Below, one piece after another: positions 1 through 33,270 of a stretch of DNA of 64,000 nt. The stretch covers positions 5,600,001 to 5,664,000 of the forward strand of contig OY855906.1 in assembly GCA_963693305.1 (NCBI GenBank), read 5' to 3'. Source of the DNA: Meandrina meandrites. Lineage: Eukaryota; Cnidaria; Anthozoa; Scleractinia; Meandrinidae. The notes below the pieces were generated by a model, which worked only from the letters and a program-made list of their open reading frames with translations, ran no database searches and had not been told where the DNA came from. A program made the translations under genes and the position numbers. Every line of letters starts with the position of its first letter. Position 1 is the first letter of the stretch.

Positions 1-2562
1 TGTCAACATCTCAGACCGATCAAGTGTTTGAAAGCGATCGAGTTGCTTGCTGTGCATACATGGATCACGTAATAAAAGTCGTCATATGTAATTACGTCAC
101 AGATTGCCGCCAGGCAAATGCAAACAGTCACGGCACGCGCAAATCGTGCATACACTCACGGGCGCTCCCGCCGCATCAGACTCAATAAATCGTGGAAGTG
201 CTTTTCTGCTCCATATAGTTTGTTTAAGGAAAAAATATTACACCAAAATAATTTCAGCGCTAACTATATTCCTGTTCGTAGTATGATCATCAGCTTCAGA
301 CACCTTGTTTACCCGCAAAAAATCCCGGGCAAAAAATAAAGTCATTAAATCTTTCCGTTTGCCGGACAAGAACGTGCAAAAAGATTTTTTCCGGTCCGGT
401 GTCACGCAAAGGAACACGGGACGAAAAGCTCGGACTCAGCTACCTTTGCAGCGACTGACCTTGCACAAATCGCACTTCTAGAACATGCTTGGAATGACAT
501 ATTATCAACGAATCGTCTAGATGCAACTGATATTTTCCACATACACAATCTCATAGTACAATGCACGGCGGACTCCGTGCAAACGGGTTTACAGCATTTA
601 CCTGGAAAGTTCAAGTTCAACATGTTTGCGATGAACATGTTTCAATGAGTGCATTAATCGATTTTGAGATAAAAAGAAAAGTAAAAAAAAAATTGATTTG
701 GCATGCAAGAGCTCATAAAAAACTAAAAGGTTTGATCTTCGGGTGTCAACTCAGAATATTTCTTTTTTTTCGTTTTAGTGGAGTTTTTACATTTTTGCAT
801 GCATATCTTGGTCATGAGGCCGGCACGCACAACTTACGGCAATTAAACATATAAATTGCCGCTGCGTGCAGTCAGTCATGTCACGGACGTCCCCTCTGCT
901 TCGGCCTCAAATTAAACTCGATAGATCTACTTAGTACCTTTTTGATAGCTTTTTTCGCCAAACCAAGTATTAATGTGAAAAATTTCAGAGAAAGTTGTGA
1001 TGCCTTTGTTATTTAACCCATAAATGAACAATTTTAGATTTACTATCTTTCGTGACAATTTAGTGCAAGAAGCCATTTCCGTTCCTGAATGTCACGCAAC
1101 GAAACACGGAACCAAAATACGATGTCCGAACATCGCCTGCTAAGCGTTTAAACGAAGGGAAACTCATCAAAAAAATATATAGATCTTTAATATTGAAAAT
1201 TTAAATATGCAGTGATGCAGCTCCCAATTGCCATCGCGGGTTATTTTTTAGAATGATGAAATTGCGTGAGAGAACATTCCCCGATAGTTGGCCAAGGTGA
1301 CAATCTCGTGCAAGGCCGCGTGATTACTAACTGGTCGAAGTCCGGCGAGGTTGAAAAATCAACTGAGGTTCCAAAATCCATAAACCTTTTAAACAGCTTG
1401 GGTATCCTTCCGATTAGATCGAAATATAAACAGAATATTTATGAGCTGTATTTTACAACGTGACTCGAATTTTTGACTGGTTTCGTCTTCTGGGAAATTT
1501 TCAAAAGGGAAATCCCCTCTTTTACTAAAACCGGATGTTAATACGGACGATCGAGAAGTAAACGTATAGCGGTCGTTTATATATTCTCATATTTAGATCC
1601 TTGTTTTGTTTCTTCCTTGAGTAATTTTAGTTACGGTTGTACTATGGAATTGGACGACGAAACAAAAATACCTGGAGAGCCTCCACATCTTTCATTTTGT
1701 CTTGTGCTACCAAGAAAATGTACTCCAAAAAATTACCCTAGATTTATATTTTTAGCCACTGATATGTTAATAAAGGAAACTCAAAATTTCCCGAGATATT
1801 GTAATAAAACTAACTGCCAAAAATAGATATGTCTATTAGTGGGGGGAAGTAAAAGAACGCTGTCTTCGGATATATTTTGTTTGCGGAGTGCAATATTTCA
1901 CGGCACGCACATCTGAACTCGAAAAATTAAAAATGTACCTTGATGGTGTAATGAAAGTTTCGTAATAACCTTTAAGACTGTTTAAAAATTAGAATTTATT
2001 AGCGACCGTACGGGAAGCAGAATATTAAATTTACGGGATTGATGGGGGTTTTTTGTTGCCAAAACAGTCTATGAAAAATTCATATTCAGTTTACTCCGCT
2101 AATAATAGCTGAACGGAACATGAGCAGTTAGACCTTAGAGCAGTAGGCGTTCTTCTACGAACGGTTATTTTTCCTCGCGCCTCGGAAGTGCAGCTGAACG
2201 CAGACCAATTTAGAACGAACTTAAACACGTTCTTCTCTCTCACGTGGCAGAACCTTCAATCTTTCCTTTATGTGTTCCTCTTTGGCATGTCACGTCTGGA
2301 GCGGACCGGAAACTTTCCAGAAAACCCTTTCAATTGGTTGGAAGACAATGGGTTGTCAGCGCGACCAATCAGGAACGCTAATATCGTCTACCGGTGTTGT
2401 TTTTCGCGCGCACTAGATCGAACTTGACATTGTTTATAACCGATTACTTCACTCGTCCGCAGTCATATGAACGTCATTAGCAAAACAACAAGCTTGGTTC
2501 GTGGAAAAGTACAGCTTAAATAGCGAATTTCTTCATACGCTTGTGCAAGCAAGCAAGAAAGC
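1..2562. other. Intergenic DNA upstream of the Mos gene, no gene supported
   Basis: Short open frames occur on both strands, but none shows recognisable domains, splice-site continuity or a length beyond chance for AT-rich DNA. A degenerate 21-bp motif beginning GTCACGCAA occurs at 401 and again at 1091, about 17 of 21 bases alike, with no assignable meaning. The last few hundred bases before 2563 presumably hold the Mos promoter; a weak TATA-like TTTATAA lies near 2434. Confidence 0.5.
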
Positions 2563-3609
2563 ATGTTTGACACATGTAAAGAAATGGATTTCGAAGAAGT
2601 CGGCTTCAGTTTGAAACCATTTCAGTGCAATCGTTGCATTTGTGCGGCTTCAACGGATTTTTCGTGCAAAACGAACAAGTTCGAACTCTGCAGGAACACG
2701 GACGAAAGTGCAAGGTGGACTCAGGCAGCTGAGAACATTGACAAGGAAATGATTCCAAATACCGTTTGTGAAATCGGTCGGCAGATCGGATCTGGAGGAT
2801 TTGGAACTGTTTACGAAGCAACTATGGAAGGTAAAAAGTTGGCCGTTAAGAAAATGCACCGAAACGTGAAAAATCCATACGCAATGTTCGAGAGTGTCCA
2901 AGCAGAGAAACTGGTTCTGCCTTTAAAACATCCGAACATTGTGCGGACTCTGGCTGTTCTTGAGCGAGAAAACTTGCAAGATGTATGGATTCTGATGGAG
3001 TTTGCCGGTCACAGGACATTGCAGACTATTATTGACGATGATCGAGAAGTTTTGGAAGGCGCTCGAAGGTGGCACTTTGTACGTGACATTGCCTGCGCGC
3101 TCAAATTCGTTCACGAGAACTGTCTTGTACATTTGGACTTAAAACCTGCAAATGTGATCGTCGATCGCCAAGATCTGTGCAAACTGGGCGATTTTGGGTG
3201 TTGTCAAAGCGTTGAGCTGACTGCCAAGAACGAAATAGCGCTACCACCCAGCCCATCGCCAAGCCCAAAAAGCTTGCTGACTGGAACTTTCGCTTACAGG
3301 GCGCCGGAGTTGTTAAAAGGCGAGCTACCTAGCGTAAAAGCGGACATGTACTCGCTTGGAATCTGCCTGTGGCAGATGCTTTTTCGGGAACATCCTTACG
3401 GACTTGAAAGTCACTTTGTTGTTATTTTTGGAGTTGTGGCGCATCATTTGCGTCCGTCGCTAGCGAACTTGCCGGCAAGTGCGTCAAGCAACCGATCGTC
3501 TACTTCTGCTTATATTGAACTCATGAAATTGCTGTGGGACGCGAGCCCGTCCTCAAGACCTAGTGCAGAGGAAGTTTTAGTAACTGTGGACGAAATTGAA
3601 ACTATGTGA
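2563..3609 (+). CDS. mos: Mos-type serine/threonine kinase (MAPK kinase kinase), intronless
   Basis: Single-exon gene of 348 residues, close to the roughly 345 of vertebrate MOS, which is also intronless. Kinase landmarks seen: glycine loop IGSGGFGTVY (75-84), lysine in LAVKK (K96), HLDLKPAN (190-197, with the HLDLKP form typical of Mos rather than HRD), DFG (210-212) and APEL (247-250). Mos kinases activate MEK and ERK in oocytes and hold meiotic arrest; cnidarians are known to have Mos genes acting in oocyte maturation. The N-terminal 70 residues are cysteine-rich and unassigned. The activation segment carries a proline-serine run (about 228-237) between DFG and APE. A second Met at residue 8 could be the start. 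The Mos assignment rests on the HLDLKP motif, length, lack of introns and overall resemblance; a related orphan kinase is the alternative. Confidence 0.87.
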   Translation: MFDTCKEMDFEEVGFSLKPFQCNRCICAASTDFSCKTNKFELCRNTDESARWTQAAENIDKEMIPNTVCEIGRQIGSGGFGTVYEATMEGKKLAVKKMHRNVKNPYAMFESVQAEKLVLPLKHPNIVRTLAVLERENLQDVWILMEFAGHRTLQTIIDDDREVLEGARRWHFVRDIACALKFVHENCLVHLDLKPANVIVDRQDLCKLGDFGCCQSVELTAKNEIALPPSPSPSPKSLLTGTFAYRAPELLKGELPSVKADMYSLGICLWQMLFREHPYGLESHFVVIFGVVAHHLRPSLANLPASASSNRSSTSAYIELMKLLWDASPSSRPSAEEVLVTVDEIETM

Positions 3610-4836
3610 GGTGCCGTTTCAGCAGATCTGTCAGCTTGGACCACCTGAATGTTGGACTTGGCAGTTACGCAACTAGGGGTGCAAAAATTTGTCTTTTACC
3701 TCAGTATTTTACTATTTATTTTTTCAAAAAAATACTTATAATCATTTATTATGACATGAACTTGGAATTTTCTTATTTTTCACTTAACGGATGTAGAAAG
3801 AAATTTTAAAGGTCAACAGTTTGACCGCTTTCGTGTTGAAATTCCGTGTATGTTGTTGTATTTCTCAGTGGCTGTCACGACGACACACATTTGCATAAGT
3901 TTGCAAATTTCATTTACAGGGCAATACAAAGCATTTACGTAGTTTGCCCTTGCGAGCCAGAACTTTGTTTTGCATTTAATTCGCAGAAAGTGGCTTTTTC
4001 CTGCAAACAGATCAAGTTTGGAAAAACAGTGGTTAATCAGTTTGTGTTTTGGAAGTTTTACGAGAAAATTACACTTCCGTGACTGGGAGCTCGAATTTGG
4101 AAAATTGTTCATTGCTCGAAAAGTGCTTTCTCATCCTATAGTGGACTTTTTGTTGAGTGTACACAAATACGAGATAAATGTATTACAGTTCCCATGGAGA
4201 TTTTAAATGGGAGATCTTGTAATGAGCCTAAAATCGGTGTTTCTTTATTTCAATTGGACAGTGTAATCCTACGTTAATTTCAGGAGTTTTTGAATACAAA
4301 AATCCTGCCATTAAGTACTTTTCTTATCATTGGCCGAATCTTTATATGGTATTTGTTGACCTCACGTATTTTATGAAGTGAATTTTAGAGGTGTTTTTTT
4401 TATTTGTAATATCAAGTTTTGATGACTTTTTTTTTACTTTTTGTACTGGCAAAACATAAAATTAGGTGCAAATTACTGGGTCATATGATCAGGGGTCCAA
4501 GTCAATTTGTAAGAAATTTGTCTATGTTAAAATTACTACAAAATATCGGAAATTATGATAAAAATGTTTTAAAAAGAATGTCCATTTTATATTGTATAAA
4601 ATGTAAGTAGTATTTCTGGAGTTATGAGCAAAGTTGAATTGTTGTATAGTATTACATAAATACTGTAAATTTAATTATTATACATGCAAATTGTAGATTA
4701 ACAAAAACTATTTATTTATTTAGAAAATATTGTTTGAAACTGGTGGAACATACATCTGTAGATTGGATAGTAAATTAATTTGGCTACAACCTCACCATGA
4801 TCAAATAAGACTAGAATAGTGCTATAAAATCAGAAA

Positions 4837-4897
4837 AATAAATGTTTTGTACAGAGATTATAAATAATATTATTGTTAATTACACATATACAATAAA
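4837..4897 (+). promoter_or_regulatory. Candidate poly(A) signals for the Mos mRNA
   Basis: Two AATAAA hexamers lie at 4837-4842 and 4892-4897, about 1.2 kb after the Mos stop codon. If used, the 3' UTR would be long and AU-rich. A TTTTAT motif, the cytoplasmic polyadenylation consensus in vertebrate maternal mRNAs, lies at 4585-4590, too far upstream to act classically with either signal. Use of these signals is inference. Confidence 0.35.
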
Positions 4898-6051
4898 GTG
4901 CAATTCAAAGAAATCTTGGGAGAATTTTATTGTGAAAATTTATATTTCCAGTATTTTTCAAACATGCCTTAGATCTCATATCAAGAAAATCCAAAGCAAG
5001 TCAGTTTATTTAACTGGACAGCAAAATTGAAGCTTAAGCACAATCCATCACTTTTGTTGCCGCTGAATTGAAAAACTTCCTTTTCTGATGAAAAAACAAT
5101 GATGGTATGTGGTCAAGACTTAGCCACCTAAGATGAAAATGTGTCATCTTCTAGCTTGTTTTAATAACCTGCACAGAAAGTGGACATGCAGGAATTCATG
5201 GAATTAAGTCATGCTTCATGGCATAATTGCACCTGAGAATGTGTATTGAATTACATTATTCCAAAAATTAAATATTGCTGATAAATGAGTGTCTTCATAG
5301 TATTCTTGACCTAAAGGCTCTAAAATTCATGCACACTGTCATGAAATAATACTAATAGCAGTCAGTAATGCAATTCCTAGTATCCTTATGTGGCAGCCCC
5401 TTATTAATTAATATATATCAATAAATAGCCAATGTTTATTGAGATATGAGTATATATAATATTCTTAGCTCCAAAACTGATGTTGTGTTACTCAAGCCAA
5501 AGTGGCATTTCATAAAATAATCATTTAAGGTTTAGACGGTAATCAACCCTCATTCACTCAACAGTTAACCCTTTCTGTCTGCATACTCACTCCAACATTG
5601 TTGGTTATTGGGCCTAAATTGATGACATGCGGCCGAACAAAAGCTGGATTTCTCTACGAAGATTTTCAAATGTTGAAACATGCTGTAAAAAGTTTGACTT
5701 GAAATGCCAGACATACTTGAACATTTGACTGTGCCATCAGAGGCCCTCAGATGAGATCTGGCCTGAAATTAAGGTAGCCTGTAGTTCAGTACATTTTCTA
5801 TCAAAATGTTGCGGCCATCTGATGATGGCTTTACCTGTTTACAGGTGGCTGTTAATGACTATGAGGTAAGCTTTCAAGCCAGGGAGAAAAGAAAGTTATA
5901 ATAAGGCTTCTGGTCCCTTCAGTACGGGAAAGATACCCGATAATGGGGCGCCGGCGAAGTTTTACCCGCTAACCCGCGGGTTCGCCCGCTGTCGCCCGCT
6001 GTATGGCTCGCGCTGTGGAACTGGGGCCGGACACTGCACTTCACAAACAAA
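4898..6051. other. Intergenic region and probable MAP3K4 promoter, no gene seen
   Basis: AT-rich DNA without a supportable coding segment. Composition becomes GC-rich from about 5930, with repeated CCCGCT-like words just before the MAP3K4 start, consistent with a promoter or 5' UTR. No TATA box is evident near the gene. Confidence 0.4.
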
Positions 6052-27913
<21,862 letters not shown>

Positions 27914-28833
27914 AGGTATAAATTGATTGGTGTCCATAAAAGGCTCGTTAGAAACTTAGGGCACGTAGAAATGGCCGGCCAGACCAGTATATTCGAAAAC
28001 AGTATCCCGTTGTTAGTCAGATTCAGTTTGTCCTGTCAAATCAGTCAATGCATAACACTGTTGTGATATCGTAAAATTTTGAACTAGGGGGGAGGGGAGG
28101 GGTGTTGGTTTTTAAAATGATGGAATCCTTGTTCATCAAAGCCTGTTTCAGTTGCAGGATAAAGTAACTTACATTATTTCTCCACAAGGTTTTCGCAAAA
28201 TTTTCCTCCCCCCCCCCCCCCCCCCCCTCCACCAGAAAAGAAGAAAAACATTGTGACAATGTCAAACAAAGCAAAACACTACGAGTCAAGTAGTCAATAC
28301 TTCAGTGATATTTACACCATGGTGACCTTTGCGATACCTGTACAAATTGTCCAACAATGTAGCTGTTAAGCCATTGTTCATATTATGCTATTCTTACTTC
28401 CACAGTGCTGTTAATGTTGCAAGATGCCGGAAGTCCCTGTTGCAGTGGAACGGCTCTGAAATCACCTAGGATAATTTGCTGGTTATGGATTTAAAACTCA
28501 GTCGAGTTAAGAACAATATAGATTAAGCCCGCGGTTTTCTACGTTTAAGTTGCTAAGCAACTTGGTGTACCTTCCTCGCACCTATACGGCGGTCAAATTC
28601 TCATAGCCAACACCAGTTCCAGTTCTCGCTGACTCGAACTTTGTATGAATAATGAAGCGAAAAAGTGCAAGATGTTTATTAACCAAATTATGAACTGATA
28701 AACTAGGCGCAAAATAATTGTTGAATTCTCCATGCATCTGCGGCGTACAGAGCATATCTACTCAATAACTGAGCCAAAAGATATATCTTTTGGCTTGAAA
28801 GTTGAGAATTTAAGAAATTTCAGACGTTTATAA

Positions 28834-28969
28834 GCGGCAGTTTTGGCGGGAACTGCGCACGCGATAAGCGGTAGTTTTGGCGGGAACTGTTTGCGCGATG
28901 AGCTGTAGTTTTGGCGGGAACTGTGCGTGCGATGAGCGGTAGTTTTGGCGGGAACTGTGCGCGCGCATC
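28834..28969 (+). repeat. 34-bp minisatellite, four units, each with an E2F-like site
   Basis: Four consecutive 34-bp units (28834, 28868, 28902, 28936). Every unit keeps AGTTTTGGCGGGAACTG while the rest varies. TTTTGGCGGGAA fits the classical E2F/DP consensus TTTSSCGC. The array lies 0.9 kb after the MAP3K4 stop and just before a foldback element. No gene start is evident next to it. Confidence 0.85.
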
Positions 28970-29021
28970 GCGTTTGACCGCTGTGAATATAGCGCCGAGT
29001 TTTTGAGTGGACAATAGCAAT

Positions 29022-29559
29022 CACAGGCGGCCCAGACGTTGTATTTGATTATAAGACAATGTATGAGAATACTTTGAAAATTGCTCTAAATAGTACTTGT
29101 ATGAAAGATTTGAATAAAAATGTCTTTCCTTATGTTTATCTTGCGTTATTTTGACATTCCTGTGGTTCTGGAGTGGGTTCGCCAACGGCCCGCACTCGAA
29201 GCTCCATAAATACCACAAAAATGGTCGAATCTCGCCAAAATTGCTTCAATACAGCCATCGATAATTCTTCTTTCGATTTCCTTCGCCTAAGGTTCCAAAG
29301 TGTATATAAACCGCCCGAGAAACGCTCGTTTTCGAGCGCTGGGTTTCCATTTTTGCTTTGTCTGAATGCGTGTTCACTTACCGTTTCTCTAAACGGCTTT
29401 AAACCCACTCCAGAACCACAGGAATGTCAAAATAACGCAAGATAAACATAAGGTAAGACATTTTTATTCAAATCTTTCATACAAGTACTATTTAGAGCAA
29501 TTTTCAAAGTATTCTCATACATTGTCTTATAATCAAATACAACGTCTGGGCCGCCTGTG
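29022..29559. mobile_element. 538-bp foldback element with ~157-bp arms
   Basis: Arms about 29022-29181 and 29403-29559 are nearly exact reverse complements, beginning CACAGGCGGCCCAGACG. The 220-bp loop contains TGTATATAAA (29300-29309) and a CGCTCGTTTTCGAGCG hairpin. An AATAAA at 29113-29118 in the left arm is the first such hexamer I noticed after MAP3K4. No target duplication is clear. Confidence 0.75.
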
Positions 29560-32426
29560 TAGGAATCCGAGAATCTTCGAATTTTCACTAAGATTTTTCG
29601 AAACGTCGTTTATTCTCCCGACTAAAGTATAGAACTAGATATTGTCATTCTTACTTAATTTAAGCTTGTTGCATGCATCAAAATGCACATTTTAATGAGT
29701 GATGTGTGAAATGCCCCGACAACTTGTTTGTCTGTAAATTCTCCCAACTAGTACTACATGAAATGTATAGATAAACGTAAAGAGAATTTGTGTGTTGTGG
29801 GTTTTAAAGGTGATCAACAGTTCGTTTACCCATGCTTTGTGTGGTGATAGGTGGCACCAAGCAAGTTTGTATTTTGCTAATTGATATGTTAATTGCAAAC
29901 TCATCAACAGATTTTGTTTTTCTTTTTTTTTTACTGAAAAGAACTATAGTGAGGAAATAAGCATTGCATAAAATCTGAAAAAGTTGAATTGTTTTATGAC
30001 GGACGTTATTGCAAAATGTATTAAATAATTGACACAACGCGTGGCCAGTTCGTACTGTTGGTCGCTTATAAAGAATACGTAAAGTAGGATTAATGACCGT
30101 TTCAATTGCTGTTACTGCTTAAGAGCAGTTTCATTGACGAAAAATAGTTCTAAAATATTTGCCATACATTTGGGTAATGAAATATGTGATACTATATGCT
30201 TGAATATTAACCATTGTGTTCGGAGGCTTTTGATTGCCTCTTGAACAAAAAGGTTTATTTGTCAAGTACGCTTACTCAACTGCTTTCTTGATCGACGTTA
30301 TCAAAAACTGTTCAAGGAATGAGTTGTAAGTTATGTGTGGTAGTAGTTTTAATAAGTTTACCTTTTTTACTGAGGAAACTTTAAGGGGTACAGAAAGACA
30401 TCTTAACGAAAATATAGAAACATGTTGAGATTATAAATAAAGAAACGTGGTTAATTTTAAACGCTGTCGTGAACTGAAAAAGTCCCGACCGGACGAGAAT
30501 CGAACCCATGACCTCACGCTCTGATGAAGAAAAGCCAAAAGTCTGATAAAATGAAGCTTAAAAGTGTGCGGTTAATAGTGCTACTTCGATGAAGGCATAA
30601 AGATGATCAGGAACTTATAAATGAACTGATAATGGCGTGTTTCACCTTGACAGTTCTTTGTCATATCATGATTAATCAAGATTATTCACACTGAATGAAA
30701 GATAAATTTCTTTTTTAAAAATACTCAATATTGATACAGCAGACTAATCCCTATTTGTTGAACCTCCACTATACAGGGAAACGACAACTGGTTCGCGAAA
30801 TCGGGGGTAAAATTACAGAGAAGTATTATCGCTGAAAGGAAACGAAAATTTGTTCGACTGAACCACATTTCTCTTGACAAATACAGAAGGCATAACAATT
30901 CGTCTTGTGCCAGTGGCTATGCAGTTTGGCTGTATTCTCATATGTAAGGCACACCCTTTCACTCTAAAATTCATTGCTGCTTGTGCAGCGAATGCATAAA
31001 ATGTAACGAAACATTAAACGATTGAAACAGATAACACAACTGTTTTTTGTAGAAATCAGCAATAATTTTTGGAGAGGAAATGCATACTTTAAAAAAGAAG
31101 AATTGCGTGATGAACAACATAAATTTCTTGCCTGGTTCCTGTACGGCTTTTTCCCAGGCCTTCGCGGTATCGTATGACGTCCCTACTCGTTCGGTGACCT
31201 ATCCAGAGCGAACGGACCACGTGACCAGAAACGGGTTGACCGCAACAAATATAGAGGCCTAAGAACTAAGGCAACAAATTTCCTCAATGCCCGACTACTG
31301 GAGCTGTATAGATATAAAATAACCAAACGTTTATGGGACACAAGTTATGTGTACAGTATAAGCGCTGTGGATACATTTCTTGGATTTGTTTTAAATTTCG
31401 TGCATTGTTTGCGGACCTGAATAGTGAAATTAGTACAGGAGTGTGCGATTAATATTTTCACGTAAGTGGAAAACTTTTTTCGACACGGCATATTCCCGGC
31501 ATATTCCGGCACGCGGTTTCCGTTATAATATTTGTCGCTAACGAGTTTGACAATAGATTCCAATAGATTTCGTTTTAGTTGCGCACTCGCTGTGGAAACC
31601 CGCAAAACCATTGAACTTGTAGGACAGAAGCTTTATTGATTCGGATGTCATTGAGCCGATACGCGTGGCGATATGTGGGAAAATTCTCGCATCAACTCCA
31701 AAAAGACTTCTCGTGAAATCACCAGAGCCTGGTGTGACCAACCAGAACGCAAGTTGTGTTGCGATAACCGTTTGTAATTATGAATTTGCCAAGATTATTT
31801 CAACCAAATCGAATCACGATAGGGTGAGTTGTTTTAATTTTAATATCATATACGATGATTTTGAAATTTCCCGGCAGGTCTAATTACGCCAGTTCTAGCT
31901 ATTTTGAACAAAAAACATAATTTGAAAAATCACCGGTATCTTATTTCATCTTTTTATCATTTGCGTTGAAGCTTCCAATTTACATCATCAAACAACGGTT
32001 GCAAGCTTTCCATAAATACAGTAAAAAGGTGCTGCTCGTATAATTTAACGCACAAGATTTTATTATTCAAGATGAAACAACTGGAAAAATTTAACAATGC
32101 ATTACGCACTAGAAGCGAAAAAATTAAAATACTTCAAAACTGCATGGTGGTTTTACAGAGAAATGATAATGATACAGTACTTTAAATAGTTTTACAACAC
32201 TCTTTACACTGTAAATGTTATCGATACAATTCAACGAGAAATTTGAAAAGTTCATAATAACATTTACAACACATTGTGTTTATATTTAGCAATAAAACTA
32301 TTATAAAATTAAAACCATACCTTTTCGACAATTTCTTCGTCGCGTTCGATTCTTTTCCTTTATTACAATTCAAATCCCTCGCAGAGTTCCGAGCAATAAA
32401 TAACGTTAAAATATATGCACTCACAT
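29560..32426. other. Intergenic region, no gene supported
   Basis: AT-rich DNA with only short open frames. A tRNA-like T-arm (minus strand GGTTCGATTCTCG) lies near 30495. A segment at about 31640-31820 has near-coding composition and ends at a possible donor (AGGGTGAGTT), but no partner exon or family was recognised. Confidence 0.4.
30480..30535 (-). repeat. tRNA-like SINE fragment
   Basis: On the minus strand: AGAGCGTGAGGTCATGGGTTCGATTC, a T-arm/B-box-like segment with matching downstream stem GTCCGGTCGGG. The A box is missing. It is a relic rather than a tRNA gene. Confidence 0.4.
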
Positions 32427-32432
32427 TTTATT
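32427..32432 (-). promoter_or_regulatory. Poly(A) signal of the methyltransferase gene
   Basis: AATAAA on the minus strand, 30 bp after the TAA stop at 32462-32464. Confidence 0.6.
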
Positions 32433-32461
32433 TCATCTTGTTTTATCTCGCTAAATTTTCA

Positions 32462-33256
32462 TTATCCAGCTATTACCCGTTTAGTTGGTTTAACTGCTAT
32501 CAATGCACTTTGAAAATCACCTTCGCCTAAAAACCTAAACGGAGCAACTCCTCCGCTTGAATACCGATTACAGAAACTTGTTAATCTATCTTCCGTCACG
32601 AGCTGTGGATCAAAAACGCCGTGCGTTGTCGCCCAGAAATATTTGCGAATGCTTTCGCCGTTTTCGAATACGTGATCGCTTCTTCCCACGTCGTAACTCT
32701 TAACTGTATCAAAGCCAGCAGCTATACACATCTTTTCCACTTCTGACCTGGATTCGAAGTGATGCATGCTCACTATGCGGTTGATATTTTCTGGGTTCAG
32801 TTCGCGATAGGCGTGGTCGTACAAAGTGGGCATGTGATCACTGTACTGCAGTGCAATCTTTCCTGTTGGCTTGAGGCTGCCAAACATGTTCTTGAATAGC
32901 TCTTCTTTGTCCGGAATCCAGTGGAGCACATAGTTGCAGAAAATGATGTCGTAAGTTTCTGAACCCATCCCTGGAAAGTTCGAAGCACTTCCTTCGAGAA
33001 ACACAAGATTCTTGACACTCGTGTGAGATTTTTGGGCCACTTGAATTCGATCGATGTCGGGATCGACAGCTACAACTTTGCCTTCCTCTCCAACAAGCTG
33101 AGCCAAATAGGCAGATAGCTCACCAGTACCGCAGCCTAAATCCAAGATGGCGTCACCGGGACAAGGCATTGCATCTTCAATAAATCTTTTTCCGTCTTGT
33201 CTTTGGAAGCGTGCGGATATCTGCTGGTAGCCTACTGCTTGCTTGATTTCAGGCAT
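32462..33256 (-). CDS. Class I SAM-dependent methyltransferase
   Basis: A 264-residue protein in one coding exon. Seen: AdoMet motif I ILDLGCGTGELS (37-48), an acidic residue ending motif II (VVAVD, D65), a motif IV-like DIIFCNYVLHWI and post-motif LKPTGKIALQ. This is the Methyltransf_11/25-type fold. The HWI...LKP arrangement resembles juvenile hormone acid methyltransferase-like and other small-molecule methyltransferases common in invertebrate genomes, but the substrate cannot be read from the sequence. No signal peptide or membrane segment; cytosolic by inference. A splice acceptor (TTTATCCTAG at 33269-33270 on the minus strand) 13 bp before the ATG suggests a 5' UTR intron. An AATAAA follows 30 bp after the stop. 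Confidence 0.9.
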   Translation of the reverse strand: MPEIKQAVGYQQISARFQRQDGKRFIEDAMPCPGDAILDLGCGTGELSAYLAQLVGEEGKVVAVDPDIDRIQVAQKSHTSVKNLVFLEGSASNFPGMGSETYDIIFCNYVLHWIPDKEELFKNMFGSLKPTGKIALQYSDHMPTLYDHAYRELNPENINRIVSMHHFESRSEVEKMCIAAGFDTVKSYDVGRSDHVFENGESIRKYFWATTHGVFDPQLVTEDRLTSFCNRYSSGGVAPFRFLGEGDFQSALIAVKPTKRVIAG

Positions 33257-33270
33257 TCTTGATTCACGCT

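Noticed and set aside
401..1111. GTCACGCAA...ACACGG motif occurring twice
   Set aside because: Only two diverged copies, about 690 bp apart, with no associated structure; too little to call a repeat family or regulatory site.
29173..29445. 90-residue frame on the plus strand, with an equally long frame on the minus strand
   Set aside because: Both lie in the 538-bp foldback and end in the same residues because the arms are inverted copies; no family resemblance.
31640..31820. Possible exon ending at a GTGAGT donor
   Set aside because: No acceptor-linked partner or family recognised; could be an untranslated exon or chance.
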